Shown: positions 18,007 through 31,049, counted from the stretch's first letter. The stretch: DNA of 64,000 nt from Pichia kudriavzevii (GCF_003054445.1 NC_042509.1:496001-560000), one strand, 5' to 3'. Notes: generated from the letters alone by a model not told the origin. A program made the numbers and translations.

Positions 18007-21000
18007 ATGGAAACTATATCTGTTGGCAAGGAATCTGATGTTTCGTCAGATGGCAATGTTGCTTATGGGGGTTTCAATGAAGGTACTAACAAACAGATAA
18101 GAGATCTTGCCAGAGAATTCACACGGCAGACCTCAGTTGGCGACGGTGTACAGGACTCAGACGATGCTACCGATTCAAACGAAGTTGAGAAGTTTGGTGT
18201 CGACCATGCCAGTCCCAATTCTCCCCCAAAAAGTAATCAGTATGACTTGTTGAGGACATTAACATCGATGTCTCAAGTGCCAGGAGTGAACCCGGTCGAC
18301 CAAACTATAGATCCAAGGCTAGACCCCAACAGTGATGAATTTGAGTCCAAGTTTTGGGTGAAGAACATGAGGAAGTTACTTGACAGTGATCCAGATTACT
18401 ATAGACCAACGTCTCTAGGGTTTGCAGCCAAGAACCTGATTGCAAAGGGTATTTCATCAGACGCCGATTACCAAGCGAATTTTCTGAACTACCCGTTCAA
18501 GGTTGTTCGAGACACATACATGGATCTGTTCAGAGGGAACGACGAGTCCCGCTATTTTGAGATTTTGAAATCCATGGACGTTTTAATCAAGCCGGGCACA
18601 CTAACTGTTGTTTTGGGTAGGCCGGGTGCAGGGTGTTCGACGTTTTTGAAGACTGTTGCGGCACAAACATATGGTTTCAAGGTTGACGACAGTTCGATCA
18701 TCAGTTACGATGGATTGACCCCTAAGGAAATCAACAAAAACTACCGGGGTGAAGTGATTTTCTCTGCGGAAATGGATAACCATTTCCCACATTTGAGTGT
18801 TGGACAAACGTTGGAGTTTGCAGCGAAGATGAGAACACCACAGAACAGGTTCCCTGGAGTCAGTAGAAACGAATATGCAAAGCACATGTCAGAAGTACGT
18901 ATTAAGCTTTAACGATTTGACAATTTGGAGAGTTAAAAAACACATACTAACACATACACACACTTCACATATATATTTATAGGTGTACATGGCAACATAT
19001 GGATTGTCACATACAGTGAACACGAAGGTCGGTGACAACTTCATCAGAGGTGTGTCAGGTGGTGAGAGAAAGAGAGTCTCGATTGCTGAAGCATCGCTTT
19101 GTGGTGCCAACTTGCAATGCTGGGATAATGCGACCAGAGGATTGGATGCTGCTACGGCTCTTGAGTTTGTGAGAGCATTGAAGACATCAGCACACATTTT
19201 AGATACCACACCTTTGATTGCAATTTACCAATGCTCACAAGACGCGTACGACTTGTTTGACAATGTTGTCTTACTTTATGAAGGTTACCAGATCTACTTT
19301 GGACCAGGTGATCGAGCAAAGGACTTCTTTGAAAGGATGGGCTATGAATGCCCAGACCGTCAGACCACGGCGGACTTCCTAACGTCGATCACATCTCCAG
19401 CGGAGAGAGTAGCCAAGAAAGGATGGGAAAACAAGGTACCACAGACACCAAAGGAATTTAGCGATTACTGGAGAGCATCTGCAGAGTACAAGGAGTTGGT
19501 TGCAGATATTGATGAGTACTTGTCACACTGCCACAACAATAATACACGTGAAGAGTTTGCGGAAGCACATGCCATCAAGCAGGCTAACCATGCAAGACCA
19601 TCATCGTCGTTCCGGGTTTCTTATTGGATGCAGATCAAGTTGATTGCCCAGAGAAATATATGGAGAACAAAGGGAGATCCGTCGATCATGATGTTTTCTG
19701 TTATTGCTAACATCATCATGGGGTTGATTATTTCATCATTGTTCTATAATCTTTCAGCAACAACAGGGACGTTCTACTATCGGTCTGCAGCGATGTTTTT
19801 TGCTGTTTTGTTCAATGCGTTTTCTTCGTTACTAGAAATTATGTCATTATTTGAATCGAGACCAATTGTTGAGAAGCATAAAATGTTTGCCCTATACCAT
19901 CCATCAGCGGATGCATTTGCTTCCATCTTTACAGAACTCGTGCCTAAAATTTTAACTTCAATTGGGTTTAACTTGATTTATTATTTTATGGTGAACTTCA
20001 GAAGAAATCCAGGTCGATTCTTTTTTTACTTTTTGATGAACTTCATGGCGACTTTAGTGATGTCACACATTTTCCGTTCAATCGGTGCTTGTTTCAAGAC
20101 GTTATCGGAATCGATGCCTCCTGCCACAGTGTTCTTGACAGCCATGGTTATTTACACTGGATTTGCTTTGCCAACGCCAAGTATGCACGGATGGTCAAGA
20201 TGGATCAACTACCTTGATCCAGTTGCTTACGTGTTTGAGGCGCTTATGGCGAACGAGTTTGATGGTCGTCGTTTTGAATGCTCACAGTTCATTCCGTCGT
20301 ACCCGAATGCTGATCTGGCCAACCAAGTTTGTAGTGTTGTTGCATCGGTTCCAGGGTTTTCATATGTTAATGGTACAGATTATATCTATGAATCATACAG
20401 ATACAAGATCACACATAAGTGGAGAAATTTTGGTATTGTTGTTGGATTCATCATATTCTTCTTGTTTGTTTACGTCGCATTAGTGGAATTGAACAAGGGT
20501 GCAATGCAGAAGGGAGAAATCATTTTGTTCCAGCAATCCAAGCTACGTGAGATGAGGAAGGAAAAGAAGTCCAAACAGATCAGCGATATTGAAGGTGGAT
20601 CCGAAAAGCCAGCTGGTGTGTATGATCATGGAAACGAGGATAGCGAGGACGGCGTGAACAACTTGACGGTTGGCAGTGACATTTTCCACTGGAGAGATGT
20701 TTGTTACGAAGTGCAGATCAAGGACGAGACCAGACGTATCTTGAACCATGTTGACGGATGGGTCAAGCCAGGCACGTTGACAGCGTTGATGGGAGCTTCG
20801 GGAGCGGGAAAGACGACGTTGTTGGACGTTCTGGCAAACCGGGTGACCATGGGTGTTGTGTCGGGATCGATGTTTGTGAACGGTAGATTGAGGGACCAGT
20901 CATTCCAAAGATCAACAGGGTATGTTCAGCAACAGGATTTACACTTACAGACATCGACCGTAAGAGAAGCGTTGAGGTTTTCGGCGTACTTGAGACAATC

Positions 21001-22663
21001 AAGGACGATTTCCAAGAAGGAGAAGGATGAGTATGTTGAGAGTATCATTGACATTTTGGAGATGCGCTCGTATGCAGATGCTGTTGTTGGAGTTGCAGGT
21101 GAAGGTTTGAACGTCGAGCAGCGTAAGAGGTTGACGATTGGTGTTGAGCTTGCAGCCAAGCCTAAGTTGTTATTGTTTTTGGACGAGCCTACATCGGGAT
21201 TAGACTCACAAACCGCATGGTCGGTGTGTCAGTTGATGAGAAAGCTTGCGGACCATGGCCAGGCTATTTTGTGTACGATCCATCAGCCATCAGCGCTTTT
21301 ATTGAAGGAGTTTGACAGATTGTTGTTCCTAGCGAAGGGAGGTCGTACGGTGTACTTTGGAGATCTTGGAGAAAACTGCCAGACGTTAATCAACTACTTT
21401 GAATCGCACGGAGCACACCCATGTCCAGCAGAGGCCAATCCGGCGGAGTGGATGTTGGAGGTCATTGGAGCTGCACCGGGCTCACATGCGAACCAGGACT
21501 ACCACGAGGTTTGGATGTCGTCTGATGAGAGACGTGCAGTCCAAGAGGAGTTACACAGGATGGAAACCGAGCTACTGCAAATACCAGTTGATGATTCAGC
21601 GGAAGCCAAGAGAAGTTTTGCATCTTCCTATCTAATTCAATATATCTGTGTTACCAAAAGAGTAATTGAACAATATTATCGTACTCCACAATATGTTTGG
21701 TCGAAAGTTTTCCTTGCAGTTACAAATTCACTTTTTAACGGTTTCTCGTTTTACAGAGCTGGTACTTCGTTACAAGGGTTGCAAAACCAGATGTTGTCTA
21801 TTTTCATGCTTTCGGTCATGTTGAACACATTGGTTCAACAAATGCTACCACTATACATCACGCAACGGTCGATATACGAGGTGAGAGAAAGACCATCGAA
21901 GACGTTCTCATGGTGGGTGTTTCTTGCAGCACAAGTGACAGCCGAGTTCCCATGGAACCTGATATGTGGTACAATTTCATACTTCTGCTGGTATTATCCT
22001 ATCGGTTTGCAAAACAATGCGTCGGTCACACACACGACTGCAGAGAGAGGCGCTTTGACGTGGCTACTCATTGTTGGGTTCTTTAACTACGCGTCATCGC
22101 TTGGCTTGATGTGCATTGCTGGTGTAGAGCAAGAGCAGAACGGAGCTAACATCTCGAGTTTATTGTTCACTATGTGTTTGAATTTCTGTGGTATTTTGAA
22201 GTATCCAACAGGGTTCTGGAAGTTCATGTACCGTGCGAATCCCTTCACATTTTGGATTGCATCGGTGCTTGGAGCGGGTGTGGGTGACACACCATTAGTG
22301 TGTTCATCTAAGGAGATTGTCTACTTTGCACCACCGAAGGGTGAAACATGTACTACATACATCCAACCATACATTGATGAAGCAGGTGGCTATTTGGTTG
22401 ATAGTGAGCGGGAAGGTTACTGTGGATTCTGTACTGCGTCCAACACCAATGCCTACTTGAAGTCGGTGCACGTTGAGTACAGCAAAAGATGGCAAAACTG
22501 GGGTATTTTTATCTGTTTTATTGCGATCAACAACATTTTTATGTTCCTATTCTACTGGTTGGCGAGAGTTCCAAAGAAAGATAATCGTGTTGAAGATGCA
22601 TCTGCATTGAAGAGTGATGAGAAGGCACCCCTAGGTCCACAGCATAGCATGACAATGCAGTAA
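18007..22663 (+). CDS. ABC11: PDR-type ABC multidrug efflux pump, upstream copy (one intron)
   Basis: This full-size ABCG/PDR pump exports azoles and other drugs at the plasma membrane. Exons are 18007-18894 and 18983-22663, joined across an 88-nt intron, giving 1522 residues in the order NBD1-TMD1-NBD2-TMD2. NBD1 has the PDR-typical degenerate Walker A GRPGAGCST (204-212, Cys where Lys is usual) and the signature VSGGERKRVSIAE. NBD2 has a normal Walker A GASGAGKTT and the degenerate signature LNVEQRKRLTIG. These paired asymmetries are diagnostic of fungal PDR pumps such as Pdr5 and Cdr1. It is a tandem twin of the copy at 23326, identical over most of its length. Of the two C. krusei genes I recall ABC11 as the upstream one, so the symbols could be swapped. 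Confidence 0.95.
18895..18982 (+). other. Spliceosomal intron in upstream ABC pump
   Basis: The donor is GTACGT at 18895-18900, the yeast branch site TACTAAC is at 18945-18951, and the acceptor TAG ends at 18982. The 88-nt intron is in phase 0 and joins HMSE to VYMATYG in NBD1. Without splicing, translation stops within the intron. Confidence 0.95.
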
Positions 22664-23325
22664 GCTTTAAGACTGCATGAAAATCTATACATGTTAATAA
22701 ATTGCATTTAACCATTACCTGTTTTACAAATATACAAATTTACACATACAAATATACACATATATAATTATTTACAAACTACTAATATTTTTTTATTAAG
22801 GAATGGGAAGCACATTCATTGCTTTATTTTCAGGATGCGGCTTCATTCGAAACCTTATTTGTTATGAATATAGCTTCCATATCACATCAGTTGAATAGTC
22901 CGAAGGTGAAATTAAACTTTTGAACCAAATATCCTTATTAAAATTGGTAATAGATAACAACTGCGGTTACAATATGTCATCCATTTAGGTCTGCAGATTA
23001 TTATATAACGTCGACAATATCTACATGGAGTACCCTTGAAATTTTCAATCAACTTTTTGCCGCCCGGTTCTTAATTCCGCTCATCAGCGGGTGATAAAAA
23101 TTTTAAATCCGTTTGAATTCGGTGTTTAGTTTCGGAACCATGTTTCTATTTTTTTTTTCCGCAGACTTTGTCGCTTATTTCTTTTTCATATTGTTTATTC
23201 CAATAAATATAAATTCCTGGATACTTCCAGATTCCCTGAAGTGAATGTTGTTATTTTGCCCTGCCAGTTCAATTTCTTGTCGATTTACTTAGTATTTTTA
23301 TCGTGCTTTTGAAGTAAAGTTTAAT
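22664..23325. other. Intergenic between the two ABC pumps
   Basis: This 662-bp spacer is the promoter of the downstream pump. It is not homologous to the upstream pump's promoter over long stretches, but both carry the string TTCTTAATTCCG (17772-17783 and about 23068-23079) and several CGG triplets (about 23062-23165). T-runs lie near 23150. No gene is seen. Confidence 0.6.
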
Positions 23326-26300
23326 ATGGAAACTATATCTGTTGGCAAGGAATCTGATGTTTCGTCAGATGGCAATGTTGCTTATGGGGGTTTCAATGAA
23401 GGTACTAACAAACAGATAAGAGATCTTGCCAGAGAATTCACACGGCAGACCTCAGTTGGCGACGGTGTACAGGACTCAGACGATGCTACCGATTCAAACG
23501 AAGTTGAGAAGTTTGGTGTCGACCATGCCAGTCCCAATTCTCCCCCAAAAAGTAATCAGTATGACTTGTTGAGGACATTAACATCGATGTCTCAAGTGCC
23601 AGGAGTGAACCCGGTCGACCAAACTATAGATCCAAGGCTAGACCCCAACAGTGATGAATTTGAGTCCAAGTTTTGGGTGAAGAACATGAGGAAGTTACTT
23701 GACAGTGATCCAGATTACTATAGACCAACGTCTCTAGGGTTTGCAGCCAAGAACCTGATTGCAAAGGGTATTTCATCAGACGCCGATTACCAAGCGAATT
23801 TTCTGAACTACCCGTTCAAGGTTGTTCGAGACACATACATGGATCTGTTCAGAGGGAACGACGAGTCCCGCTATTTTGAGATTTTGAAATCCATGGACGT
23901 TTTAATCAAGCCGGGCACACTAACTGTTGTTTTGGGTAGGCCGGGTGCAGGGTGTTCGACGTTTTTGAAGACTGTTGCGGCACAAACATATGGTTTCAAG
24001 GTTGACGACAGTTCGATCATCAGTTACGATGGATTGACCCCTAAGGAAATCAACAAAAACTACCGGGGTGAAGTGATTTTCTCTGCGGAAATGGATAACC
24101 ATTTCCCACATTTGAGTGTTGGACAAACGTTGGAGTTTGCAGCGAAGATGAGAACACCACAGAACAGGTTCCCTGGAGTCAGTAGAAACGAATATGCAAA
24201 GCACATGTCAGAAGTACGTATTAAGCTTTAACGATTTGACAATTTGGAGAGTTAAAAAACACATACTAACACATACACACACTTCACATATATATTTATA
24301 GGTGTACATGGCAACATATGGATTGTCACATACAGTGAACACGAAGGTCGGTGACAACTTCATCAGAGGTGTGTCAGGTGGTGAGAGAAAGAGAGTCTCG
24401 ATTGCTGAAGCATCGCTTTGTGGTGCCAACTTGCAATGCTGGGATAATGCGACCAGAGGATTGGATGCTGCTACGGCTCTTGAGTTTGTGAGAGCATTGA
24501 AGACATCAGCACACATTTTAGATACCACACCTTTGATTGCAATTTACCAATGCTCACAAGACGCGTACGACTTGTTTGACAATGTTGTCTTACTTTATGA
24601 AGGTTACCAGATCTACTTTGGACCAGGTGATCGAGCAAAGGACTTCTTTGAAAGGATGGGCTATGAATGCCCAGACCGTCAGACCACGGCGGACTTCCTA
24701 ACGTCGATCACATCTCCAGCGGAGAGAGTAGCCAAGAAAGGATGGGAAAACAAGGTACCACAGACACCAAAGGAATTTAGCGATTACTGGAGAGCATCTG
24801 CAGAGTACAAGGAGTTGGTTGCAGATATTGATGAGTACTTGTCACACTGCCACAACAATAATACACGTGAAGAGTTTGCGGAAGCACATGCCATCAAGCA
24901 GGCTAACCATGCAAGACCATCATCGTCGTTCCGGGTTTCTTATTGGATGCAGATCAAGTTGATTGCCCAGAGAAATATATGGAGAACAAAGGGAGATCCG
25001 TCGATCATGATGTTTTCTGTTATTGCTAACATCATCATGGGGTTGATTATTTCATCATTGTTCTATAATCTTTCAGCAACAACAGGGACGTTCTACTATC
25101 GGTCTGCAGCGATGTTTTTTGCTGTTTTGTTCAATGCGTTTTCTTCGTTACTAGAAATTATGTCATTATTTGAATCGAGACCAATTGTTGAGAAGCATAA
25201 AATGTTTGCCCTATACCATCCATCAGCGGATGCATTTGCTTCCATCTTTACAGAACTCGTGCCTAAAATTTTAACTTCAATTGGGTTTAACTTGATTTAT
25301 TATTTTATGGTGAACTTCAGAAGAAATCCAGGTCGATTCTTTTTTTACTTTTTGATGAACTTCATGGCGACTTTAGTGATGTCACACATTTTCCGTTCAA
25401 TCGGTGCTTGTTTCAAGACGTTATCGGAATCGATGCCTCCTGCCACAGTGTTCTTGACAGCCATGGTTATTTACACTGGATTTGCTTTGCCAACGCCAAG
25501 TATGCACGGATGGTCAAGATGGATCAACTACCTTGATCCAGTTGCTTACGTGTTTGAGGCGCTTATGGCGAACGAGTTTGATGGTCGTCGTTTTGAATGC
25601 TCACAGTTCATTCCGTCGTACCCGAATGCTGATCTGGCCAACCAAGTTTGTAGTGTTGTTGCATCGGTTCCAGGGTTTTCATATGTTAATGGTACAGATT
25701 ATATCTATGAATCATACAGATACAAGATCACACATAAGTGGAGAAATTTTGGTATTGTTGTTGGATTCATCATATTCTTCTTGTTTGTTTACGTCACATT
25801 AGTGGAATTGAACAAGGGTGCAATGCAGAAGGGAGAAATCATTTTGTTCCAGCAATCCAAGCTACGTGAGATGAGGAAGGAAAAGAAGTCCAAACAGATC
25901 AGCGATATTGAAGGTGGATCCGAAAAGCCAGCTGGTGTGTATGATCATGGAAACGAGGATAGCGAGGACGGCGTGAATAACTTGACGGTTGGCAGTGACA
26001 TTTTCCACTGGAGAGATGTTTGTTACGAAGTGCAGATCAAGGACGAGACCAGACGTATCTTGAACCATGTTGACGGATGGGTCAAGCCAGGCACGTTGAC
26101 AGCGTTGATGGGAGCTTCGGGAGCGGGAAAGACGACGTTGTTGGACGTTCTGGCAAACCGGGTGACCATGGGTGTTGTGTCGGGATCGATGTTTGTGAAC
26201 GGTAGATTGAGGGACCAGTCATTCCAAAGATCAACAGGGTATGTTCAGCAACAGGATTTACACTTACAGACATCGACCGTAAGAGAAGCGTTGAGGTTTT

Positions 26301-27979
26301 CGGCGTACTTGAGACAATCAAGGACGATTTCCAAGAAGGAGAAGGATGAGTATGTTGAGAGTATCATTGACATTTTGGAGATGCGCTCGTATGCAGATGC
26401 TGTTGTTGGAGTTGCAGGTGAAGGTTTGAACGTCGAGCAGCGTAAGAGGTTGACGATTGGTGTTGAGCTTGCAGCCAAGCCTAAGTTGTTATTGTTTTTG
26501 GACGAGCCTACATCGGGATTAGACTCACAAACCGCATGGTCGGTGTGTCAGTTGATGAGAAAGCTTGCGGACCATGGCCAGGCTATTTTGTGTACGATCC
26601 ATCAGCCATCAGCGCTTTTATTGAAGGAGTTTGACAGATTGTTGTTCCTAGCGAAGGGAGGTCGTACGGTGTACTTTGGAGATCTTGGAGAAAACTGCCA
26701 GACGTTAATCAACTACTTTGAATCGCACGGAGCACACCCATGTCCAGCAGAGGCCAATCCGGCGGAGTGGATGTTGGAGGTCATTGGAGCTGCACCGGGC
26801 TCACATGCGAACCAGGACTACCACGAGGTTTGGATGTCGTCTGATGAGAGACGTGCAGTCCAAGAGGAGTTACACAGGATGGAAACCGAGCTACTGCAAA
26901 TACCAGTTGATGATTCAGCGGAAGCCAAGAGAAGTTTCGCATCTTCATATCTAATTCAATATATCTGTGTTACCAAAAGGGTGCTCCAGCAGTACTATCG
27001 TACTCCACAGTATATCTGGTCTAAACTCTTTCTTGCCGGTGCTAATTCGATATTTAACGGTTTCTCGTTTTACAGAGCTGGTACTTCGTTACAAGGGTTG
27101 CAAAACCAGATGTTGTCTATTTTCATGCTTTCGGTCATGTTGAACACATTGGTTCAACAAATGCTACCACTATACATCACGCAACGGTCGATATACGAGG
27201 TGAGAGAAAGACCATCGAAGACGTTCTCATGGTGGGTGTTTCTTGCAGCACAAGTGACAGCCGAGTTCCCATGGAACCTGATATGTGGTACAATTTCATA
27301 CTTCTGCTGGTATTATCCTATCGGTTTGCAAAACAATGCGTCGGTCACACACACGACTGCAGAGAGAGGCGCTTTGACGTGGCTACTCATTGTTGGGTTC
27401 TTTAACTACGCGTCATCGCTTGGCTTGATGTGCATTGCTGGTGTAGAGCAAGAGCAGAACGGAGCTAACATCTCGAATTTATTGTTCACTATGTGTTTGA
27501 ATTTCTGTGGTATTTTGAAGTATCCAACAGGGTTCTGGAAGTTCATGTACCGTGCGAATCCCTTCACATTTTGGATTGCATCGGTGCTTGGAGCGGGTGT
27601 GGGTGACACACCATTAGTGTGTTCATCTAAGGAGATTGTCTACTTTGCACCACCGAAGGGTGAAACATGTACTACATACATCCAACCATACATTGATGAA
27701 GCAGGTGGCTATTTGGTTGATAGTGAGCGGGAAGGTTACTGTGGATTCTGTACTGCGTCCAACACCAATGCCTACTTGAAGTCGGTGCACGTTGAGTACA
27801 GCAAAAGATGGCAAAACTGGGGTATTTTTATCTGTTTTATTGCGATCAACAACATTTTTATGTTCCTATTCTATTGGTTGGCGAGAGTTCCAAAGAAAGA
27901 TAATCGTGTTAAAGATGCATCTGCATTGAAGAGTGATGAAAAGGCAACTCTCGGTCCACAAACTACTTCTGAAGCATAA
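23326..27979 (+). CDS. ABC1: PDR-type ABC multidrug efflux pump, downstream copy (one intron)
   Basis: Exons are 23326-24213 and 24302-27979, giving 1521 residues with the same domain order and motifs as the upstream twin. Protein differences from the twin are few. There is one Ala/Thr near the end of TMD1. A cluster lies at the start of TMD2 (IE/LQ, V/I, V/L, VT/GA, L/I). Beyond it are one Ser/Asn, one Glu/Lys and a different last dozen residues. Most of the 4.6 kb, including the intron, appears identical, so the copies have been homogenised recently. The cluster and the C-terminus escaped. In C. krusei ABC1 is the pump tied to innate azole tolerance. The symbol assignment between twins is from memory. 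Confidence 0.95.
24214..24301 (+). other. Spliceosomal intron in downstream ABC pump
   Basis: It has the same 88-nt sequence as the intron of the upstream pump: donor GTACGT at 24214, branch site TACTAAC at 24264-24270, and acceptor TAG ending at 24301. Identity of an intron between paralogs points to recent gene conversion or duplication. Confidence 0.95.
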
Positions 27980-28703
27980 GAAGTTGCTTTTTTGACTATT
28001 AATTCCCATTGATATCCTAGATTTTTTCTACGTTCTTTAGTCAAATACCTAGACAGTTTATAATTTTGATTTTTTAGTACGAAGTGCTTTAGATAATTAA
28101 TCCTTGCACCAAATGTGCATGCAATATGTTTTTATCTTTTTCAAAGTTTTTTTGAACAACTTACCTACGTAAATTTACGATAGTTTAGTTGAAATGATCC
28201 AAGAGTTCAGTACTTTGTCAGAAATCTTATGCTTTATCCCATGCTTGATTAGCCTCAAAAAAAAACTATATTCCTATTTTAGAAGGTGCATAACTTGGGC
28301 ATTTATTAGAGCGTTACTAGTTCATTCCCCATTTGGTTCTTCTAAATTGGTAACCTTTTCTCAGAAATGGGGTTTGCTAGGGTAATAATGGGCAATTAAA
28401 TTCCAGAGAATCTGTATATTTCGAGTAGGCTTTTGTGAATTTTGTCTTTATAAATAATTATAATCCAACCAGAAGTTTAGCAGATTTCTACCAGTTGGCT
28501 GCACTATGTACAATCCTTTCTCTGTTTTTCACAAAGTTGAGATGATAATAGGATTAAAAATAGCTGGAAATATAAAATTGATCATCATCCTTAAGTAATA
28601 CATTTTATTTTGACTTTCATCATCGAAAAATAGCTAGAAATCATGTCTTTGGTTCATTTTCTCTGTATTCCGCTTCCTTTTAAAATAATACGAAACAAGT
28701 GCT
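27980..28703. other. Intergenic, ABC pump to SCC4-like gene (convergent)
   Basis: This AT-rich 724-bp spacer lies between two convergent genes. I see only short frames and simple A/T runs, and nothing supportable as a gene. Confidence 0.5.
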
Positions 28704-30725
28704 CTAATTAAATTTCACTCTTTTAGGGTTAGGTGACGATTCTGAAGCAAAATAGCTGTATTTACCCCACACTTTTTCAATCTGTTCAGATGGAAACAAG
28801 TTTTTATTCTTATTCATGACATTCCAAATTTCCCAGTACCCTAACATTGCTAATCTGTTTGAGTGTGAATCCGAATCAACAGTCACAATTGAATATTTAC
28901 AAGCCCTTGTAAAATGGTTAATTTTATTGTTGATATTATCTATTTCAGATAGCCCAGGATCCGTTTTATAAGTGTAGCCATAGATCATTTCCAAGATAGC
29001 AAGTAATAACGGAGAGTCTTTGAAAGGCTCTGTGTTGGATGCGATCCAAGGGTTGGAAAAGTAAAAATATTGGATTGTATTGATGGATGCCTTTACGTAT
29101 AGGTTGTCAGTGTTTTCAGGTATGTAAGAAAGAGTCTCAATTTTTTGCTTTAATATGTCCTTTATCCTCAGCAGGTTGCTGAATCTCTTCATTGATTGGT
29201 CATAGTTCAAATCAAACTCAGATAAGTTTTTGTTAATATCCTTTTCAGATTCAATAAGAAACTGTAAAATTGGGACACTATTAAGGACAGAATAAAGTGA
29301 GAGTGCATCAAAAGAAACCATCAAAGGCATACCAGTCACGGATGGTTTCGATACTGGTTTTTTTTGGATTAATTGTGAATAATAATACAAAGACTTAAGG
29401 TAATGCCCATTTCTTTGATAAACCATTGCAAGGATGAATTTAATATATGGGATGAGGGTTGAAAAGAACAATAATTCATAGCCTGTAAATCTTTTTGAAT
29501 TGAAATTTTCAACTAGTTCTTCAAGACCTGTTTCAATTAAAGGCTCATCTGCATTGGGATATTTATCGTTTGTAAAATCACATAGAATTTTTTGCAATAA
29601 AGTGATTGATTTCAAGTAATTAAATCGAACCACTTCGTGTTGAAAGTCCTCAAGAGTTTCGATTTTTCCAGATATCTGAATTTTATCATAGGCGTTGTTG
29701 CTTAAACGCTTGAACAAGGTATCTGCTATTTTGTTCTTCCATGAAAAAAAGGAGAATCCCACGGCTGAATAGAGTGTAGTGGTATAAAAGTATTCTAGAG
29801 TTGTCATCCACTTACTATAGAAAACAAAGTGTGAATCCCCACATATTAAAACAAATTGTAGGTTTGAACCTAGCTGTATTTTTCTTTCTTTCAAAGTTTT
29901 CCTAAACTCTTCACATTTTAAGCTTTTTTCCTGAAACGCTTTCAAATCCATCGAATAAAGGGATAAATACATATCCAATAAATGATGCATGGAGGTAAAT
30001 TGGATACGCAGATGATCACTAGACCTTTCATTGATTAGTTTCAGCTTGTGGAGACATTTTTCAATATCTGAAAGGGGCTGGGAGTTCATTAGTTGGTATT
30101 CAATTAGGTTTACAAGTACCAATTGGAGAAAAGTTGTAGAATTCGCAAAAGAAAACCGTTCCACACCATCAAGAATCAATTGGACTTCTTTGACATTTTT
30201 CTCTACTGTGTATAATGAACTGAAGTGTTTGAATTTCACGAATCTGAAAAATAGTTTCAAGATCCCAAAGCTAGAGTTCTCTGGAATTTCATTTTCAATG
30301 ATATTATTCAAATACCCCACTTGTTCATTAATTGGTTTTAGTTGTAATTTGATTTGGAAATGTAGGTATAATAGTTTGAGCTTGGTCAGCGTCAAGGTTG
30401 GCTCGTTTTTGTTGCATATTTGAATACCACGAGTACAATAGTCCGATGCTAGATCTAAGCTCATAGATTCTTTAAACAACGTATGTGCAGTTTTGTAATA
30501 TAAACTCGATTGGATGCTAGCGTCCAATATTCCAGTATAATTTCTCAACACTTTAAAGTAGGAGTTCAAGGCCGACTTGATGAAGGTGTTATAATTAGAT
30601 ATTGGTAGTACACCTTCCCTCTCCTGGTTATTCGATATGTGTGTTTTCAACAGATCATGTGCATTTTTCAGCTCCCGCTCTGCATGATTAATAAGAAACC
30701 AGACTTCTCTATCATCCTGAGACAT
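28704..30725 (-). CDS. SCC4: Cohesin loader subunit, SCC4/MAU2-like
   Basis: Scc4 (Mau2) pairs with Scc2 to load cohesin on chromosomes. The 673-residue protein is all-helical in pattern, with repeated Leu/Tyr-rich helices typical of degenerate TPRs. Examples are SIQSSLYYKTAHTLFKESMSLDLASDYCTRGIQIC at about 69-103, and AMVYQRNGHYLKSLYYYSQLIQ in the middle. The end (KINHFTRACKYSIVTVDSDSHSNRLAMLGYWEIW) resembles the Mau2 C-terminal TPRs. Length is near Saccharomyces Scc4 (624). It diverges from SPT15, and the shared promoter carries an ACGCGT MluI cell-cycle box, which would fit a G1/S-expressed cohesion gene. The identification is moderate, as this family evolves fast. Confidence 0.6.
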   Translation of the reverse strand: MSQDDREVWFLINHAERELKNAHDLLKTHISNNQEREGVLPISNYNTFIKSALNSYFKVLRNYTGILDASIQSSLYYKTAHTLFKESMSLDLASDYCTRGIQICNKNEPTLTLTKLKLLYLHFQIKLQLKPINEQVGYLNNIIENEIPENSSFGILKLFFRFVKFKHFSSLYTVEKNVKEVQLILDGVERFSFANSTTFLQLVLVNLIEYQLMNSQPLSDIEKCLHKLKLINERSSDHLRIQFTSMHHLLDMYLSLYSMDLKAFQEKSLKCEEFRKTLKERKIQLGSNLQFVLICGDSHFVFYSKWMTTLEYFYTTTLYSAVGFSFFSWKNKIADTLFKRLSNNAYDKIQISGKIETLEDFQHEVVRFNYLKSITLLQKILCDFTNDKYPNADEPLIETGLEELVENFNSKRFTGYELLFFSTLIPYIKFILAMVYQRNGHYLKSLYYYSQLIQKKPVSKPSVTGMPLMVSFDALSLYSVLNSVPILQFLIESEKDINKNLSEFDLNYDQSMKRFSNLLRIKDILKQKIETLSYIPENTDNLYVKASINTIQYFYFSNPWIASNTEPFKDSPLLLAILEMIYGYTYKTDPGLSEIDNINNKINHFTRACKYSIVTVDSDSHSNRLAMLGYWEIWNVMNKNKNLFPSEQIEKVWGKYSYFASESSPNPKRVKFN

Positions 30726-31049
30726 TCTAACCTCACAGAAGATATTGGCTTAATCACCAGAGATTGAATTCTTCAAGGTATTCACTACACAAAGTAATTA
30801 TTTATATCCATCTTGAAACTTCCATGTCTACGTGTTAAGAAAAAACATACAATTTTCAGACGACGCGTCGACATTATAAGATTATAACACGGCTGTGCAT
30901 ACACAGCCTTGATAATTTGAAAGCGAAAAGGCAAATTGAATGGGAAAACTTACGGGTATAAAAGGAGAGCGTCTCGCACTTTTTTCGAGGGTTAAAGTCG
31001 TGGGGCTCAGCATATCCTCAGCTAGAATTTGTAGTCTTGGACATTCAAC
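30726..31049. promoter_or_regulatory. Divergent promoter of SCC4-like gene and SPT15
   Basis: This 324-bp region serves two divergent genes. The palindrome CGACGCGTCG at 30861-30870 contains ACGCGT, the MCB element bound by MBF at G1/S in yeasts. I see no gene here. Confidence 0.55.

Noticed and set aside
18007-27979. Assembly duplication of a single ABC gene
   Set aside because: The copies have different promoters, different C-termini and a diverged internal island, so they are two real genes. Local collapse of similar parts remains possible and is noted in the findings.
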